Origin: an uncultured Flavobacteriales bacterium
GTDB lineage: Bacteria > Bacteroidota > Bacteroidia > Flavobacteriales > Crocinitomicaceae
Assembly (NCBI GenBank): GCA_946479285.1
Contig: CAMLFH010000003.1
Span: 1 to 64,000, forward strand
Length of the DNA stretch: 64,000 bases
Direction of reading: 5' to 3'
The translations under genes and the position numbers were made by a program. Below, one piece after another: positions 18,058 through 26,999 of this stretch (position 1 is the stretch's first letter; each line of letters starts with the position of its first letter). A model generated the notes under the pieces. It saw only the letters and a program-made list of their open reading frames with translations. It ran no database searches and was not told where the DNA came from.

Positions 18058-18912
18058 TTATTTCGCACACCAAAGTGCTTTCAACATGCGGTCTTTTCCC
18101 TGCAGGTCTTTTCGGATCTCAACCCTTTCAAAGCCCAGATCTTCAACCATTGTTTTGGTTTCAATTGCAAAATTCTCGTGGAGTTCGAAGAACAAATATC
18201 CGTTATCTGACAATGTCTTTGAAGCATATTGAGCAAGCGTGCGGTAAAACAAAAGCGGATCGTCATTCGGAACAAAAAGTGCGAGATCGGGCTCAAACTC
18301 CGTTACATTATGATGCATTTGTTCTTTTTCCTTCCATGGAATGTATGGCGGATTCGAAACGATCACATTTACCACTTCTTTATTTGCAGGGTCCAGCGCA
18401 TCATCTGCCAGAAAATCAACCGCCAAATTCAGTTCTTTTCCATTCAATTTCGCTATTTCAAGTGCTTCCGGCGAAATATCGTACCCCTTGACGGCAAATT
18501 CCGGATTTCGATTCTTCAATGCCAGGGCAATGCAGCCAGAACCGGTGCACCAATCTTCTACTCTCCTGTTTTCAGGACCATCAATCGTTTCAATAATCCA
18601 GGCAAGCAATTCTTCTGTTTCAGGGCGAGGAATCAATACTCCCGGCGCTACGCGTATTTTTAGATCATCAAAATAAGTGAAGCCGACAATATATTGAAGC
18701 GGTTCTCCTGTTTTAAGTCGGGTGGAAATCTGATCCAGTTCCTGAATCTGTGCTTCAGAAAGTTCTATTTCCGCAGAAACCAACAAAGCAGATCTTTTGA
18801 ACCCAAAAACATCTTCCAAAACAAGCAGGAGGATATTCCGCGCTTCTCTTTCTGAATAGATATCTTTGAGGTTGTTGCCCCAGTTTGCCGTAAGTTCTTT
18901 GAGATCCTGCAT
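18058..18912 (-). CDS. prmC: Peptide chain release factor N5-glutamine methyltransferase
   Basis: Methylates the GGQ glutamine of release factors RF1/RF2. The 284-residue protein has an N-terminal helical domain (LKDIYSEREARNILLLVLEDVF) with the LKTGEPLQYIVG motif. The SAM-binding Rossmann domain follows, with VLIPRPETEELLAWI, VEDWCTGSGCIALALK and the catalytic NPPY within VSNPPYIPWKEKEQM. Length and motif order are standard. The start ATG at 18912 has no competing start. It precedes the CDGSH gene by 46 bases on the same strand. Confidence 0.95.
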   Translation of the reverse strand: MQDLKELTANWGNNLKDIYSEREARNILLLVLEDVFGFKRSALLVSAEIELSEAQIQELDQISTRLKTGEPLQYIVGFTYFDDLKIRVAPGVLIPRPETEELLAWIIETIDGPENRRVEDWCTGSGCIALALKNRNPEFAVKGYDISPEALEIAKLNGKELNLAVDFLADDALDPANKEVVNVIVSNPPYIPWKEKEQMHHNVTEFEPDLALFVPNDDPLLFYRTLAQYASKTLSDNGYLFFELHENFAIETKTMVEDLGFERVEIRKDLQGKDRMLKALWCAK

Positions 18913-19029
18913 AAGACAAAGGTAATTGCGAATGCCGGATTATGAATTACGAATGAGCAATTTTTAGGTAATGAACTCATTTCAGCTACTAAAATGAGTA
19001 AAGACAGGCCCCGAAAAACTTAAAACATG

Positions 19030-19065
19030 ATATCATGATTTGATGTTATAATGACATCGTGATAT
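19030..19065. repeat. Imperfect inverted repeat in the prmC / LysM intergenic region
   Basis: ATATCATGATTTGATGT pairs with ACATCGTGATAT around TATAATG. The spacer 18913-19241 between divergent genes otherwise holds only the promoter-like element at 19181. Confidence 0.45.
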
Positions 19066-19180
19066 AACGAAGAAATTGAAAATCACTCGTTTTATGAGGT
19101 TATCAATCGGAGAAATTGGTTGGTCGAACTGTATATTTCAACCTTTTTATCGAATAAATGGAACTTTTCAGCGATCTTTT

Positions 19181-19211
19181 TTTGAAAATCCAATGTAACC
19201 TGTTAAATTTA
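19181..19211 (+). promoter_or_regulatory. Bacteroidota-type promoter for the LysM gene
   Basis: TTTG at 19181-19184, then 19 bases, then TAAATTTA at 19204-19211, which matches TAnnTTTG at all but the last base. These correspond to the -33 and -7 elements used by the phylum's primary sigma factor. Its position downstream of the ATG at 19158 argues that translation starts at the GTG at 19242. Confidence 0.55.
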
Positions 19212-19241
19212 TGTGCGTTAAAAGCAAATAAAACAACAAAA

Positions 19242-20141
19242 GTGAGGAGTATTAAATTCATTTTCTTTCCCATTCTACTCATTGGAAGTCCAATGCTTTA
19301 TGCACAATCCGATACGGATCCGGAACCTGAAACTCCTGATTCTGTTGCGGTTGTTTCCGTAAAAAAAATACTTCAGGTCCCTGTATTTCAAAAGTACAAT
19401 CCGGATACGATTCAGCTTGCAGAAAACGATTTCCTGGTTTCGGATTATTACACAGCGATGGGACAACCGTACATCTATGATGCGCTCCATTCCTTTCACC
19501 GCAGAAGAATGGATGGTTTCGGAGGTTTTTTAAACGATAAGATCAATGCCGGATTAGCTGAAGTAAGAAACAGAGGATTTAACTCGGACCTGAAGAAATT
19601 ATACATTCAAATCGACCCTGCTACTCTAACGGTTTATTGGACTGCAGTAGTTGGACCAAGTTTGGACGGAAGATGTTACATGAGTGTCGATAGTCGTGGT
19701 TCTGCTGGCGGCGGATTGCCTGCGGTTCAGAAACAATGCCCGCGCATGCACCGACTGCATTCAAACCTGGTTCCGGTAAAACAATTGGAATTCAATGATA
19801 ACGTCTTGCAATGTTACACCTGGGACGGTGCCAGATTAGACACCGTTACTCATGCTGTAAATATTCAACAGCATTTCTATAAATATTACGATCCGCAAAT
19901 CGGAAATACAGTGACGCTTGCTGAAGTAGTGCAAAAAGACTCTGAGATGGCAGCTTCAGTATTGGTAGCAGCGAAGCCGGCAGCTCCTGCGGTGCATTAT
20001 AGACGCTATACGGTAAAATCGGGAGATACACTTTCACAGATCGCTCAAAAGTACCATACAACGCCTTCAAGGATTAAAAATGCGAATCATTTGAGGTCTT
20101 ATTTGATTCGGGTCGGGCAGACACTGAAAATTCCCGGGTAA
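19242..20141 (+). CDS. Exported LysM-domain protein
   Basis: The preferred start is GTG at 19242, which places a signal peptide at the N-terminus (IKFIFFPILLIGSPMLYAQ). The longer frame from ATG 19158 puts 28 non-hydrophobic residues before it and lies upstream of a promoter-like element. The mature protein has a region of unknown fold (residues 40-230, with YYTAMGQPYIYDALHSFHRRRM and VYWTAVVGPSLDGRCYMSVDSRG) and a C-terminal LysM domain (RYTVKSGDTLSQIAQKYH ... GQTLKIPG) that should bind peptidoglycan. Monocistronic on the plus strand. I recognise no catalytic domain. Confidence 0.8.
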   Translation: MRSIKFIFFPILLIGSPMLYAQSDTDPEPETPDSVAVVSVKKILQVPVFQKYNPDTIQLAENDFLVSDYYTAMGQPYIYDALHSFHRRRMDGFGGFLNDKINAGLAEVRNRGFNSDLKKLYIQIDPATLTVYWTAVVGPSLDGRCYMSVDSRGSAGGGLPAVQKQCPRMHRLHSNLVPVKQLEFNDNVLQCYTWDGARLDTVTHAVNIQQHFYKYYDPQIGNTVTLAEVVQKDSEMAASVLVAAKPAAPAVHYRRYTVKSGDTLSQIAQKYHTTPSRIKNANHLRSYLIRVGQTLKIPG

Positions 20142-20293
20142 TTACGAATGTCGTCCAGATAACTATCGGGATACGAATGATGGATTTGTAGTTGGGATAT
20201 CGATATTTGCTTCGAGACAGCATTTTTCTTTTTTGCACGCCGAACACTTACGCTAAAGCTTCAGCGGTGGCGCATTGCGCAAATTTCGCAGAT

Positions 20294-20322
20294 AAAAAAA
20301 AGCCTTCCTGGCGGAAGACTTT
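20294..20322 (-). terminator. Rho-independent terminator of msrB
   Basis: On the minus strand AAGTCTTCCG-CCA-GGAAGGCTT forms a stem followed by seven T residues, 22 bases after the msrB stop codon. Confidence 0.75.
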
Positions 20323-20343
20323 ATAAAATAAGTGAATTCAAAT

Positions 20344-20832
20344 CTACTTGATAACCTTTGGAAGTTTACCTGCATCCTTAGATGGATAAAACTGAATAGA
20401 ACTGGTGTTAACGCAATGACGGGTATCTTTATCTGTAAATCCTTCACCGGTGAATACGTGTCCAAGATGTCCTTTACAGTTTGCACAGATAATCTCTGTT
20501 CGCATTCCATCTCTGTCAGGAACACTGATTACAGCACCTTCAATTTCGTCATCGAAACTTGGCCAGCCGCAGTGCGATTCAAATTTATCGTCTGATTTGT
20601 ATAAAGGATTGTTGCATTGCCTGCAGATATAAACTCCTTTATCGGTTTTCTCGTAATAATCTCCTGTAAAAGGACGATCTGTACTCTTTCCTATAATAAC
20701 ACTTTCCTCCTGGGGAGTTAGTTTATTGTATTTCGTATCTTTTTTAGGAGTCGTGTCGGGTGTTTTTGCCGGCTCCTGGGAACAAGCTGTCAATCCAACA
20801 AATAAGCTGCAAATAATCAAATAGTTCTTCAT
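20344..20832 (-). CDS. msrB: Peptide-methionine (R)-S-oxide reductase MsrB, lipoprotein form
   Basis: Reduces the R epimer of methionine sulfoxide in proteins. ATG at 20832 gives 162 residues. The frame upstream begins with TTG. The N-terminus MKNYLIICSLFVGLTAC is a lipoprotein signal, so the enzyme should sit outside the cytosol. The SelR domain has two zinc-binding CxxC pairs (CRQC and CANC), HCGWPSF, GHVFTGEGFTDKDTRHCVNT with the catalytic Cys, and SIQFYP. A TlpA-like thioredoxin gene lies 142 bases upstream on the same strand and is a plausible electron donor. A terminator follows the gene. Confidence 0.93.
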   Translation of the reverse strand: MKNYLIICSLFVGLTACSQEPAKTPDTTPKKDTKYNKLTPQEESVIIGKSTDRPFTGDYYEKTDKGVYICRQCNNPLYKSDDKFESHCGWPSFDDEIEGAVISVPDRDGMRTEIICANCKGHLGHVFTGEGFTDKDTRHCVNTSSIQFYPSKDAGKLPKVIK

Positions 20833-20979
20833 GTTCAATCGTTTTGAATCAGTTACGCAAGTTCTGCGGATTTGGATTTAAAAACAAGAAAAACCAGTTG
20901 TAAAAAGTTAAAAAAACGATATCGCTGAACAAAAGGACAGAACTAGCCCCGCCAATCTGTGGAATGTCTGTGAACGAAA

Positions 20980-21498
20980 CTACTTTTTCTGCTTATCCAA
21001 TTCCACGTGAAGTCCAAGTCCTCTTAACGCTTCACCTGAAGCAACAATTTTCCCTTCACCATCTACCAAAAAGGCACTTGGAATGAATTGAACAGCATAG
21101 GCTCTTCCAGCTTCATTTGCTTTATCCCAAACATGGTTCTTCCAAACTAAGCCATCGGCTTTAATTGCTTCTTTCCACTTCGTTTCATCGCGATCCAGGG
21201 AAACGGAGAATACTTCAAATCCTTTCGCATTCTTAAATTTAGCGCTTTTGTATTTGCCGTATGCTTCTACCACGTTCGGATTCTCTTTTCTGCAAGGTCC
21301 GCACCAGGAAGCCCAAAAATCGATCAAAACTATTTTCCCTTTCAGGGAAGAAAGTTTTACCACCTTTCCATCAACACCGGTTAAAGCAATTTCAGGAGCA
21401 ACAGAACCAACGCCCGGCATTTTTTTAACTTCTCTAAAAGAAGCTGCACCCAGACCTACTACTAATAAGGTCGATAGAATAATTAGTGAATTTTTCAT
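20980..21498 (-). CDS. TlpA-like exported thioredoxin
   Basis: A thiol-disulfide oxidoreductase facing the periplasm. A hydrophobic N-terminus (MKNSLIILSTLLVVGLGAASF) acts as signal or anchor. The AhpC/TSA-thioredoxin fold follows, with the redox motif WASWCGPCRKENP at residues 65-77, then FEVFSVSLDRDETKWKEAI and the cis-proline region FIPSAFLVDGEGK. At 172 residues it is a typical member. The gene starts 6 bases after murA and precedes msrB on the same strand, so murA, this gene and possibly msrB may be co-transcribed. Likely role: keeping extracytoplasmic thiols reduced. Confidence 0.9.
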   Translation of the reverse strand: MKNSLIILSTLLVVGLGAASFREVKKMPGVGSVAPEIALTGVDGKVVKLSSLKGKIVLIDFWASWCGPCRKENPNVVEAYGKYKSAKFKNAKGFEVFSVSLDRDETKWKEAIKADGLVWKNHVWDKANEAGRAYAVQFIPSAFLVDGEGKIVASGEALRGLGLHVELDKQKK

Positions 21499-21504
21499 CA
21501 GTTC

Positions 21505-22812
21505 TTAGTTTACACGACGAATATCAGCTCCCAGATTTCGCAAGCGAATATCAATGTCCTGGTAACCTCTGTCAATTTGTTCAATATTGTGAATAACGCT
21601 TTTCCCTTCTGCAGAAAGAGCAGCAATCAATAAGGAAACTCCGGCACGAATATCCGGAGATGTCATCTGGATCCCACGCAAACTATGCTGTCTTCCAAGT
21701 CCGATAACGGTTGCTCTGTGCGGATCACACAAAATGATCTGTGCTCCCATATCGATCAGTTTATCGGTAAAGAATAAACGTGATTCAAACATCTTCTGAT
21801 GGATCAATACACTTCCTTTCGCCTGTGTTGCCACAACAAGTATGATTGACAATAAATCCGGGGTGAATCCGGGCCAGGGCGCATCATAAATGGTCAAAAT
21901 AGAGCCATCGATGAAGGTGTCAATTTCGTAAGATTCCTGTGCAGGAACGAATATATCATCGCCTCTTCTTTCGAGCTTGATCCCTAATCTTCTGAAAGTA
22001 TTCGGGATTACTCCCAGGTTTTCCCAACTGACATCTTTGATGGTAATTTCCGACTTAGTCATTGCTGCCAAACCGATGAAACTTCCGATTTCGATCATAT
22101 CGGGTAAAATACGGTGATAACAACCTCCCAATTCTTTCACTCCTTCAATCGTCAATAAGTTTGAGCTGATCCCGGAGATCTTTGCGCCCATTGAATTCAA
22201 CATTTTACACAATTGCTGAATGTAGGGCTCACAAGCTGCGTTATAGAAGGTTGTTGTTCCTTCCGCCAGAACTGCAGCCATGATTACATTTGCTGTTCCT
22301 GTAACAGATGCTTCATCCAAATGGATGTATGTTCCTTTTAGCTTCTTCGCTTCGATGGAATAAAAATGCTCACCGGCATCGTAATTGAATTTTGCACCCA
22401 GTAGTGCAAATCCGTCAAAATGTGTATCTAATCTTCTGCGTCCGATCTTGTCGCCACCCGGTTTTGGGATAAATCCTTTTCCGAAACGGGCCAGTAAAGG
22501 ACCTACAATCATGATAGAACCTCTAAGCGAGCCTGCTCTTTTTTTGAAATCTTCTGTTTCCAAATAAGCAAGGTCGATATCTTTTGCCTGAAAAACGTAG
22601 GTTCCGCGTTCTACTTTCTCAATTTTAACTCCCATCGTTTGCAACAAGTCAATCAACTTATTGACATCCACGATATCGGGAATATTTGAAATAGTAACTT
22701 TTTCAGCGGTTAGCAAAGGAGCACATAAAACTTGTAAAGCCTCATTTTTAGCCCCCTGAACAGTTAATTCGCCTTTTAGCTTCTTTCCTCCGTAAATTTC
22801 AAAAGATGACAT
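21505..22812 (-). CDS. murA: UDP-N-acetylglucosamine 1-carboxyvinyltransferase with Asp in place of the catalytic Cys
   Basis: Catalyses the first committed step of peptidoglycan synthesis, adding phosphoenolpyruvate to UDP-GlcNAc. The 435-residue protein has the start GGKKLKGELTVQGAKNEAL with Lys22, as in the E. coli enzyme, the loop FIPKPGGDKIGRR, and the C-terminal PDIRAGVSLLIAAL. The loop position that is Cys115 in E. coli (GGC) is Asp121 here (GGD). Asp at this site is known in mycobacterial and chlamydial MurA and makes the enzyme insensitive to fosfomycin; the same is predicted here. The gene starts 2 bases after DUF4290, forming a DUF4290-murA-tlpA operon. Confidence 0.96.
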   Translation of the reverse strand: MSSFEIYGGKKLKGELTVQGAKNEALQVLCAPLLTAEKVTISNIPDIVDVNKLIDLLQTMGVKIEKVERGTYVFQAKDIDLAYLETEDFKKRAGSLRGSIMIVGPLLARFGKGFIPKPGGDKIGRRRLDTHFDGFALLGAKFNYDAGEHFYSIEAKKLKGTYIHLDEASVTGTANVIMAAVLAEGTTTFYNAACEPYIQQLCKMLNSMGAKISGISSNLLTIEGVKELGGCYHRILPDMIEIGSFIGLAAMTKSEITIKDVSWENLGVIPNTFRRLGIKLERRGDDIFVPAQESYEIDTFIDGSILTIYDAPWPGFTPDLLSIILVVATQAKGSVLIHQKMFESRLFFTDKLIDMGAQIILCDPHRATVIGLGRQHSLRGIQMTSPDIRAGVSLLIAALSAEGKSVIHNIEQIDRGYQDIDIRLRNLGADIRRVN

Positions 22813-22814
22813 AC

Positions 22815-23477
22815 TTAATTCTTATTACGATTTTGGTTTTGATTTTGATTTTTTCCTTTGTAGTTATTAGACTTTTGATTTTTCTGATTCTTTTTCGGAC
22901 GCTTGTTGGGCTGAATTCCGAATGATTTCAGGATCAGGTTTGTATTCATCAATTCATCCGGATTTTCCAGGATCAAATCTCCCTGAGAAAGATCTCTCAA
23001 TTGATTGGCAATCACATGATTTTCTACCGCATCATTGTTGTAAGCCAAATACTGCTTCTTCATGAAGTTGGCCATGGTGATCTTCAAATATTCACGTTCA
23101 TCAGATTCCGTAATATTCCTCGAGTCTCTGAGGATTTCCTGCGTGTATTTCCCATAATGTCCGTACTTGATACGTCCTTTCGGGTATTCCACCTTATCCG
23201 GCTTACTTGTCAATGTTTCAGGTTTTGGAATCTCATAAGGAGAATCTACATCCAATTTGAAATCAGACATGACAAACAAATGTGTCCATAATTTATGTCT
23301 GAAATCATCCACATCGCGTAAATGCGGATTCAATTGTCCCATAACTTCAATGATTGCCCTGGTTGCTTTATTGCGTTCATCGCGGTCTGCGATTTCCATA
23401 GCGTGAGAGATCATTTCCTGTACGTTTCTACCATACTCCGGAAGTAATAACTTCCCTCTCGTGGTGTTGTATTCCAT
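22815..23477 (-). CDS. DUF4290 family protein
   Basis: A 220-residue cytosolic protein of a Bacteroidota-restricted family often found next to murA, as here (2-base gap). ATG at 23477 starts MEYNTTRGKLLLPEYGRNVQ, which is the usual family N-terminus. The longer frame to 23552 adds 25 unrelated residues and is not supported. The middle contains HAMEIADRDERNKATRAIIEVMG and VDDFRHKLWTHLFVMSDF. The tail is a low-complexity Asn/Gln/Lys stretch (residues 193-220) that is probably disordered and nucleic-acid binding in character. Function unknown. The genomic link to murA suggests a cell-envelope or division role. Confidence 0.88.
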   Translation of the reverse strand: MEYNTTRGKLLLPEYGRNVQEMISHAMEIADRDERNKATRAIIEVMGQLNPHLRDVDDFRHKLWTHLFVMSDFKLDVDSPYEIPKPETLTSKPDKVEYPKGRIKYGHYGKYTQEILRDSRNITESDEREYLKITMANFMKKQYLAYNNDAVENHVIANQLRDLSQGDLILENPDELMNTNLILKSFGIQPNKRPKKNQKNQKSNNYKGKNQNQNQNRNKN

Positions 23478-23613
23478 AAATTTTCTTCGAAAAGTCAAAA
23501 ATACGGTTTTAAATCGAAATATCCAGTGAAGTAACGCATCCATTTCAAGCAATCTGATCGGATTACTTCATATTAACCCAAAAGCACTATTTTAGTCTTG
23601 AAATTATTCCTTT

Positions 23614-24450
23614 ATGAAACAGATCAACGCGTTATTTGTCGGACTAAGCGGTTTACTATTAATCACTTCCTGTTCTTCTGATCCTGAAGTAAAAACGGCT
23701 AACAGCCCCACAGAACAAACTTCCACAGGTTCGGATTCTGTAGAAGTGCAGGAATGGTTCCCGGAAACGGATTTTGATACGCTCTGCGGATTGTACACGG
23801 GCGATTTCGGAGATGGTTTCATCAATGTGGTATTGACTTATGTGAACGATAAAAAAGCAATCGGCTATAATGTTCACAAAGGATTGCAGCGAAATATCAG
23901 CGGATCGGTAGTGCAGAAAAAAGAACAATTCGAACTGACTTTGAACGAGCCGGGCGACAACCAATTTGACGGAGTTTTCACCCTGATCATTTCAAAAAAA
24001 GACGGCAGTGTGAACGCCAGCTGGACAGCAAATGATCCGAAAATCAAGGCTAAAAAGTTTAAGCTAAAAAAACGTACGAAGAACGCAAAAACCGTTTCGG
24101 ATGATGGGGATTACTTCGACTTCACGGCTGAAAATGTAAGCGAGGAGAATTTCCGGGATGTATTTTCTCATTCCTCGCTTTATATCGGTGATAAATCAGG
24201 AGAGATCAGCTTTCAGGAAAACGGGATCGTAAAATACTCCTATTATCCGGATAATCAAACGAACGAACAAATGGAAATCATCAAAGGCTCCTGGAAATTC
24301 AAGGACGCTAAGACGCTGATCATTGACTGGTCTAAAAACAGCGAATTCAAAGAACGCCAAATGAGTTTCAAACTGATCCAAAACAAAGAAGATCCGCCAT
24401 ATTTCGAAACAAAAGATGGCAAGAACAGCATCAATATGTTCATGTATTAA
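23614..24450 (+). CDS. Hypothetical lipoprotein
   Basis: A 278-residue lipoprotein (LSGLLLITSC lipobox, then SSDPEVK and a Ser/Thr-rich linker). The mature part has two beta-rich segments: residues 50-135 (TLCGLYTGDFGDGFINVVL, YNVHKGLQRNISGSV, GVFTLIISKKDGSVNASW) and residues 150-278 (FRDVFSHSSLYIGDKSGEISFQ, GSWKFKDAKTLIIDW). The second half resembles a lipocalin-like or DUF4488-like strand pattern but I cannot name it. It heads a plus-strand pair with the DUF2306-like membrane protein, whose GTG start lies 9 bases after this stop. Function unknown. Confidence 0.8.
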   Translation: MKQINALFVGLSGLLLITSCSSDPEVKTANSPTEQTSTGSDSVEVQEWFPETDFDTLCGLYTGDFGDGFINVVLTYVNDKKAIGYNVHKGLQRNISGSVVQKKEQFELTLNEPGDNQFDGVFTLIISKKDGSVNASWTANDPKIKAKKFKLKKRTKNAKTVSDDGDYFDFTAENVSEENFRDVFSHSSLYIGDKSGEISFQENGIVKYSYYPDNQTNEQMEIIKGSWKFKDAKTLIIDWSKNSEFKERQMSFKLIQNKEDPPYFETKDGKNSINMFMY

Positions 24451-24459
24451 GATCAACAA

Positions 24460-25104
24460 GTGGTAAAAAAAACAGCCTGGATCGCTTTTGTAATCGGGAT
24501 TCTTTATGCTTCGTATTTACTGTTATTGCTGTCGCTTCCCTACCTGGAAATGCGCCGTGGAATTGACTTCCTGAAAACCAAACAGCTCATTTACCACATC
24601 AAACACTGGAGATACAGTTTTTACATTCATGTATTCACCAGCATTTTGATCATTACCAGCGGTTTATTCCAGTTCAGCAAAACCATCTTGAACAAATACA
24701 CCAAAATTCACCGGGTTTCCGGATTTATTTACCTGGCAACCACACTTTTGATCTCAGGACCTGCAGCTTTGGTGATGTCATTTTATGCAAATGGTTCCTA
24801 TCCGGCTCAAACCAGCTTTGTGATCCTGAGCATTCTTTGGCTTGGAACGACGTTTTTGGCCTACTATTACGTTCGGAAAAAAGACTACGAAAAACACGGG
24901 AAATGGATGGTGCGCAGTTATGCACTTACCTTATCTGCAGTTTCATTAAGGCTTTACTCCTACTTGTTCGATGTTTTCTATTTAAGAATGGATCCGGTTG
25001 ATTTATACATCTTGCTTTCGTGGTTGAGCTGGACATTGAACTTAATTGTTGCAGAAATCCTTATAAAACGTGGACTTATAAAACGTTTATTAACCAACCG
25101 TTAA
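24460..25104 (+). CDS. DUF2306 family membrane protein
   Basis: A 214-residue integral membrane protein with about six helices (first at residues 5-30, last near 185-205). Characteristic DUF2306 points are HVFTSILIITSGLFQF, the HRVSGFIYL motif with a His before the helix, and YEKHGKWMVRSYALTLSAVSLRLY. It starts with GTG at 24460, 9 bases after the lipoprotein stop. Its last 29 bases overlap the end of the convergent TPR lipoprotein gene. The family has unknown function; conserved histidines in helices hint at heme or metal binding. Confidence 0.8.
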   Translation: MVKKTAWIAFVIGILYASYLLLLLSLPYLEMRRGIDFLKTKQLIYHIKHWRYSFYIHVFTSILIITSGLFQFSKTILNKYTKIHRVSGFIYLATTLLISGPAALVMSFYANGSYPAQTSFVILSILWLGTTFLAYYYVRKKDYEKHGKWMVRSYALTLSAVSLRLYSYLFDVFYLRMDPVDLYILLSWLSWTLNLIVAEILIKRGLIKRLLTNR

Positions 25105-26278
25105 GCATTGCGGTAGCTTCCGCGAATGTTTTGCCATCGAGATAAAGTATTTTTCCGGAAGCATCAATACGGTATTTTTCCAGGTTAATTTTCTTTTTGG
25201 AAACAACCGGATTGTCAGAATATCCTTCTTCTTCCGGGTTTTTCTCAAATGTAGTTTCGTAATTGGTAATTGTAAAGGTCAAATCCTTGCTTAGGGTGCA
25301 CATTTTCAATAATTCCGAGTAATCCTCTCTGCCGGCAATTTCTTTTTTATCGATTAGTTTTCCGGTTTTAGTAAAAGTCACCAGGAGATAGGTCAAAGGG
25401 CTTTGATCTCCGTTAAATTCTTCTTTCACCACATAAATCAGAGCCACAAAATTTGCTTTTTCAGCTACCTGAACATAATTATAGAACCCTTTACTCACAT
25501 CTCGGGAGAAGCGTTCGTTACGCATTTCAGAAACAAAACGCTCGTAATCGTACGAGATGCGGTTTTTATCATCATAAACTACTTTTCCTTGCTCCGTATT
25601 CAGATTAATGGGGAAAGAAGCCTGCAAAAACTGTCGTTTGAACTGCAGAAAATAGAGATTTTCAACGTCTGAAACACCACTTAAGGCCAATTCCATGTTT
25701 TCTTTGAACATCGTTGGCTCCTTATCTCTCAGGTTTGCCAAATCGGGATCTTTTTCAATGTTATCTATGTTCACATATCCCGACTGAATAGCAAACTGAA
25801 GGTAATCTGCGCTCATCGGGAAGTTCTTCAACTGTGAATACGCGCAGGCTACGTTGAACATCACTTTTGAAAACGGTTCGTACCCTAATTTTTCTGCCAG
25901 TGAATAAGCTTCCAATGCTCCCTGGTAGTTTTTCATTTCCATATAAACATTTCCTAACTCGTAATAGGATTTCGAGCTGGGATAAGCCGCAATGGAAGCT
26001 TTGAATCCTTCTTTAGCTGCAGAAAGGTTCTTTTTATTCTTGAATTCATCCAAAGCACTCAAAAATAATTTATTCGACTCCGGATTCGCTTTTGGATTCT
26101 GATAGAGGAATAAACGCACTTTTTCTCCATTGAAAAGGTCAGCGGCATTTAAGCTGATCGATTTGGTTTCATCTACCGTTGCTTTTCCATCGGAATCAAC
26201 TTCTGAATCCGGAACAGCCGGGTTTCCGCAGGAAAAAAGTAAAGTGCTAAAAGCCAAAGAATAAAGGACGAATCTCAT
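25076..26278 (-). CDS. TPR-containing lipoprotein
   Basis: The supported start is ATG at 26278, giving MRFVLYSLAFSTLLFSC, a lipobox. The frame from 26317 adds 13 residues in front of it. The product of about 400 residues has a run of tetratricopeptide units around residues 70-175 (YELGNVYMEMKNYQGALEAYSLAEKLGYEP, VACAYSQLKNFPMSADYLQFAIQSGY) and a beta-rich C-terminal half (residues 215-390) with YDYERFVSEM, LTYLLVTFTKTGKLID and a final ILYLDGKTF. The 3' end overlaps that of the convergent DUF2306 gene by 29 bases. No enzyme motif is visible; a scaffold role in the periplasm is possible. Confidence 0.82.
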   Translation of the reverse strand: MRFVLYSLAFSTLLFSCGNPAVPDSEVDSDGKATVDETKSISLNAADLFNGEKVRLFLYQNPKANPESNKLFLSALDEFKNKKNLSAAKEGFKASIAAYPSSKSYYELGNVYMEMKNYQGALEAYSLAEKLGYEPFSKVMFNVACAYSQLKNFPMSADYLQFAIQSGYVNIDNIEKDPDLANLRDKEPTMFKENMELALSGVSDVENLYFLQFKRQFLQASFPINLNTEQGKVVYDDKNRISYDYERFVSEMRNERFSRDVSKGFYNYVQVAEKANFVALIYVVKEEFNGDQSPLTYLLVTFTKTGKLIDKKEIAGREDYSELLKMCTLSKDLTFTITNYETTFEKNPEEEGYSDNPVVSKKKINLEKYRIDASGKILYLDGKTFAEATAMLNGWLINVL

Positions 26279-26466
26279 AGGTTTTGAATTGAGAATACTA
26301 ATGTACATAATTCCCAATTACGAATTCCGAATTCCGAATTTTAGATCTATTTGTGTTTTGAATTTTGAATGCATCATTATGAATTTTCAAACTGTTTTAA
26401 AATGTTAAATACTTGGAGGCCAGTTTGATTTTTTGTAATTTCTAAACTCATTCAAATAGCAAAGTT

Positions 26467-26937
26467 ATGATAACAAAATATCAACACGTCCGTTACGGAC
26501 TTTATAGTTTTGCATGTATTGCAGCGCTATTTCTGATAATGAAATTATTTTCATTGGAAAACAATGGTTACCTGCGTTTTTTAAACGTATTCATTGTATT
26601 TTTCTTTACAAATAGACTGGCTAAAAGAAATCGCCAGATTGATGATGATGACAATTTCCTAAAAGCATTTGGTTCGCTAATGATAGCCAATGTGATTACG
26701 GTTGCATTATCGGTATTCAGCTTCGTGATTTACGCCTACTTCATTCAACCTGATTTTATTGATCATTTTGACGGAGGAATTTTTTGGAACGATCATGTAA
26801 CAAGAGATCAGGCGGCTACCATCTTGTTTTTCGAGGGTATGGGTAGTGCATTAGCAGTTTCGTTCATCAATGTCATGTACTGGAATGAACGAACGCCGGA
26901 CAACAAATGTGTTCCGGTAGAACCCCTCAAAGAATAG
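26467..26937 (+). CDS. DUF4199-like membrane protein
   Basis: A 156-residue protein with four predicted membrane helices: about residues 9-29 (YGLYSFACIAALFLIM), 37-52, 68-95 (FGSLMIANVITVALSVFSFVIYAYFI) and 120-140 (AATILFFEGMGSALAVSF). The acidic cytosolic loop reads RQIDDDDNFLKAF. This pattern, including the Y-x-x-FI-x-PDF ending after helix three, fits the DUF4199 family of unknown function common in Bacteroidota. It is monocistronic, with a strong terminator 24 bases after the stop. The spacer 26279-26466 on its left contains AATTCCGAATT-type repeats only. Confidence 0.72.
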   Translation: MITKYQHVRYGLYSFACIAALFLIMKLFSLENNGYLRFLNVFIVFFFTNRLAKRNRQIDDDDNFLKAFGSLMIANVITVALSVFSFVIYAYFIQPDFIDHFDGGIFWNDHVTRDQAATILFFEGMGSALAVSFINVMYWNERTPDNKCVPVEPLKE

Positions 26938-26960
26938 AAATAACTCTCGAAAAAATCAGG

Positions 26961-26999
26961 AAATCGAGTGGATTAATAAATCCACTCGATTTTCTTTTT
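26961..26999 (+). terminator. Rho-independent terminator of the DUF4199-like gene
   Basis: A perfect 14-base stem, AAATCGAGTGGATT / AATCCACTCGATTT, around AATA is followed by TTCTTTTTT, 24 bases after the stop codon. Confidence 0.9.

Noticed and set aside
23478..23552. Longer N-terminus of the DUF4290 gene to 23552
   Set aside because: The family starts at MEYNT (23477); the extra 25 residues are unlike the family.
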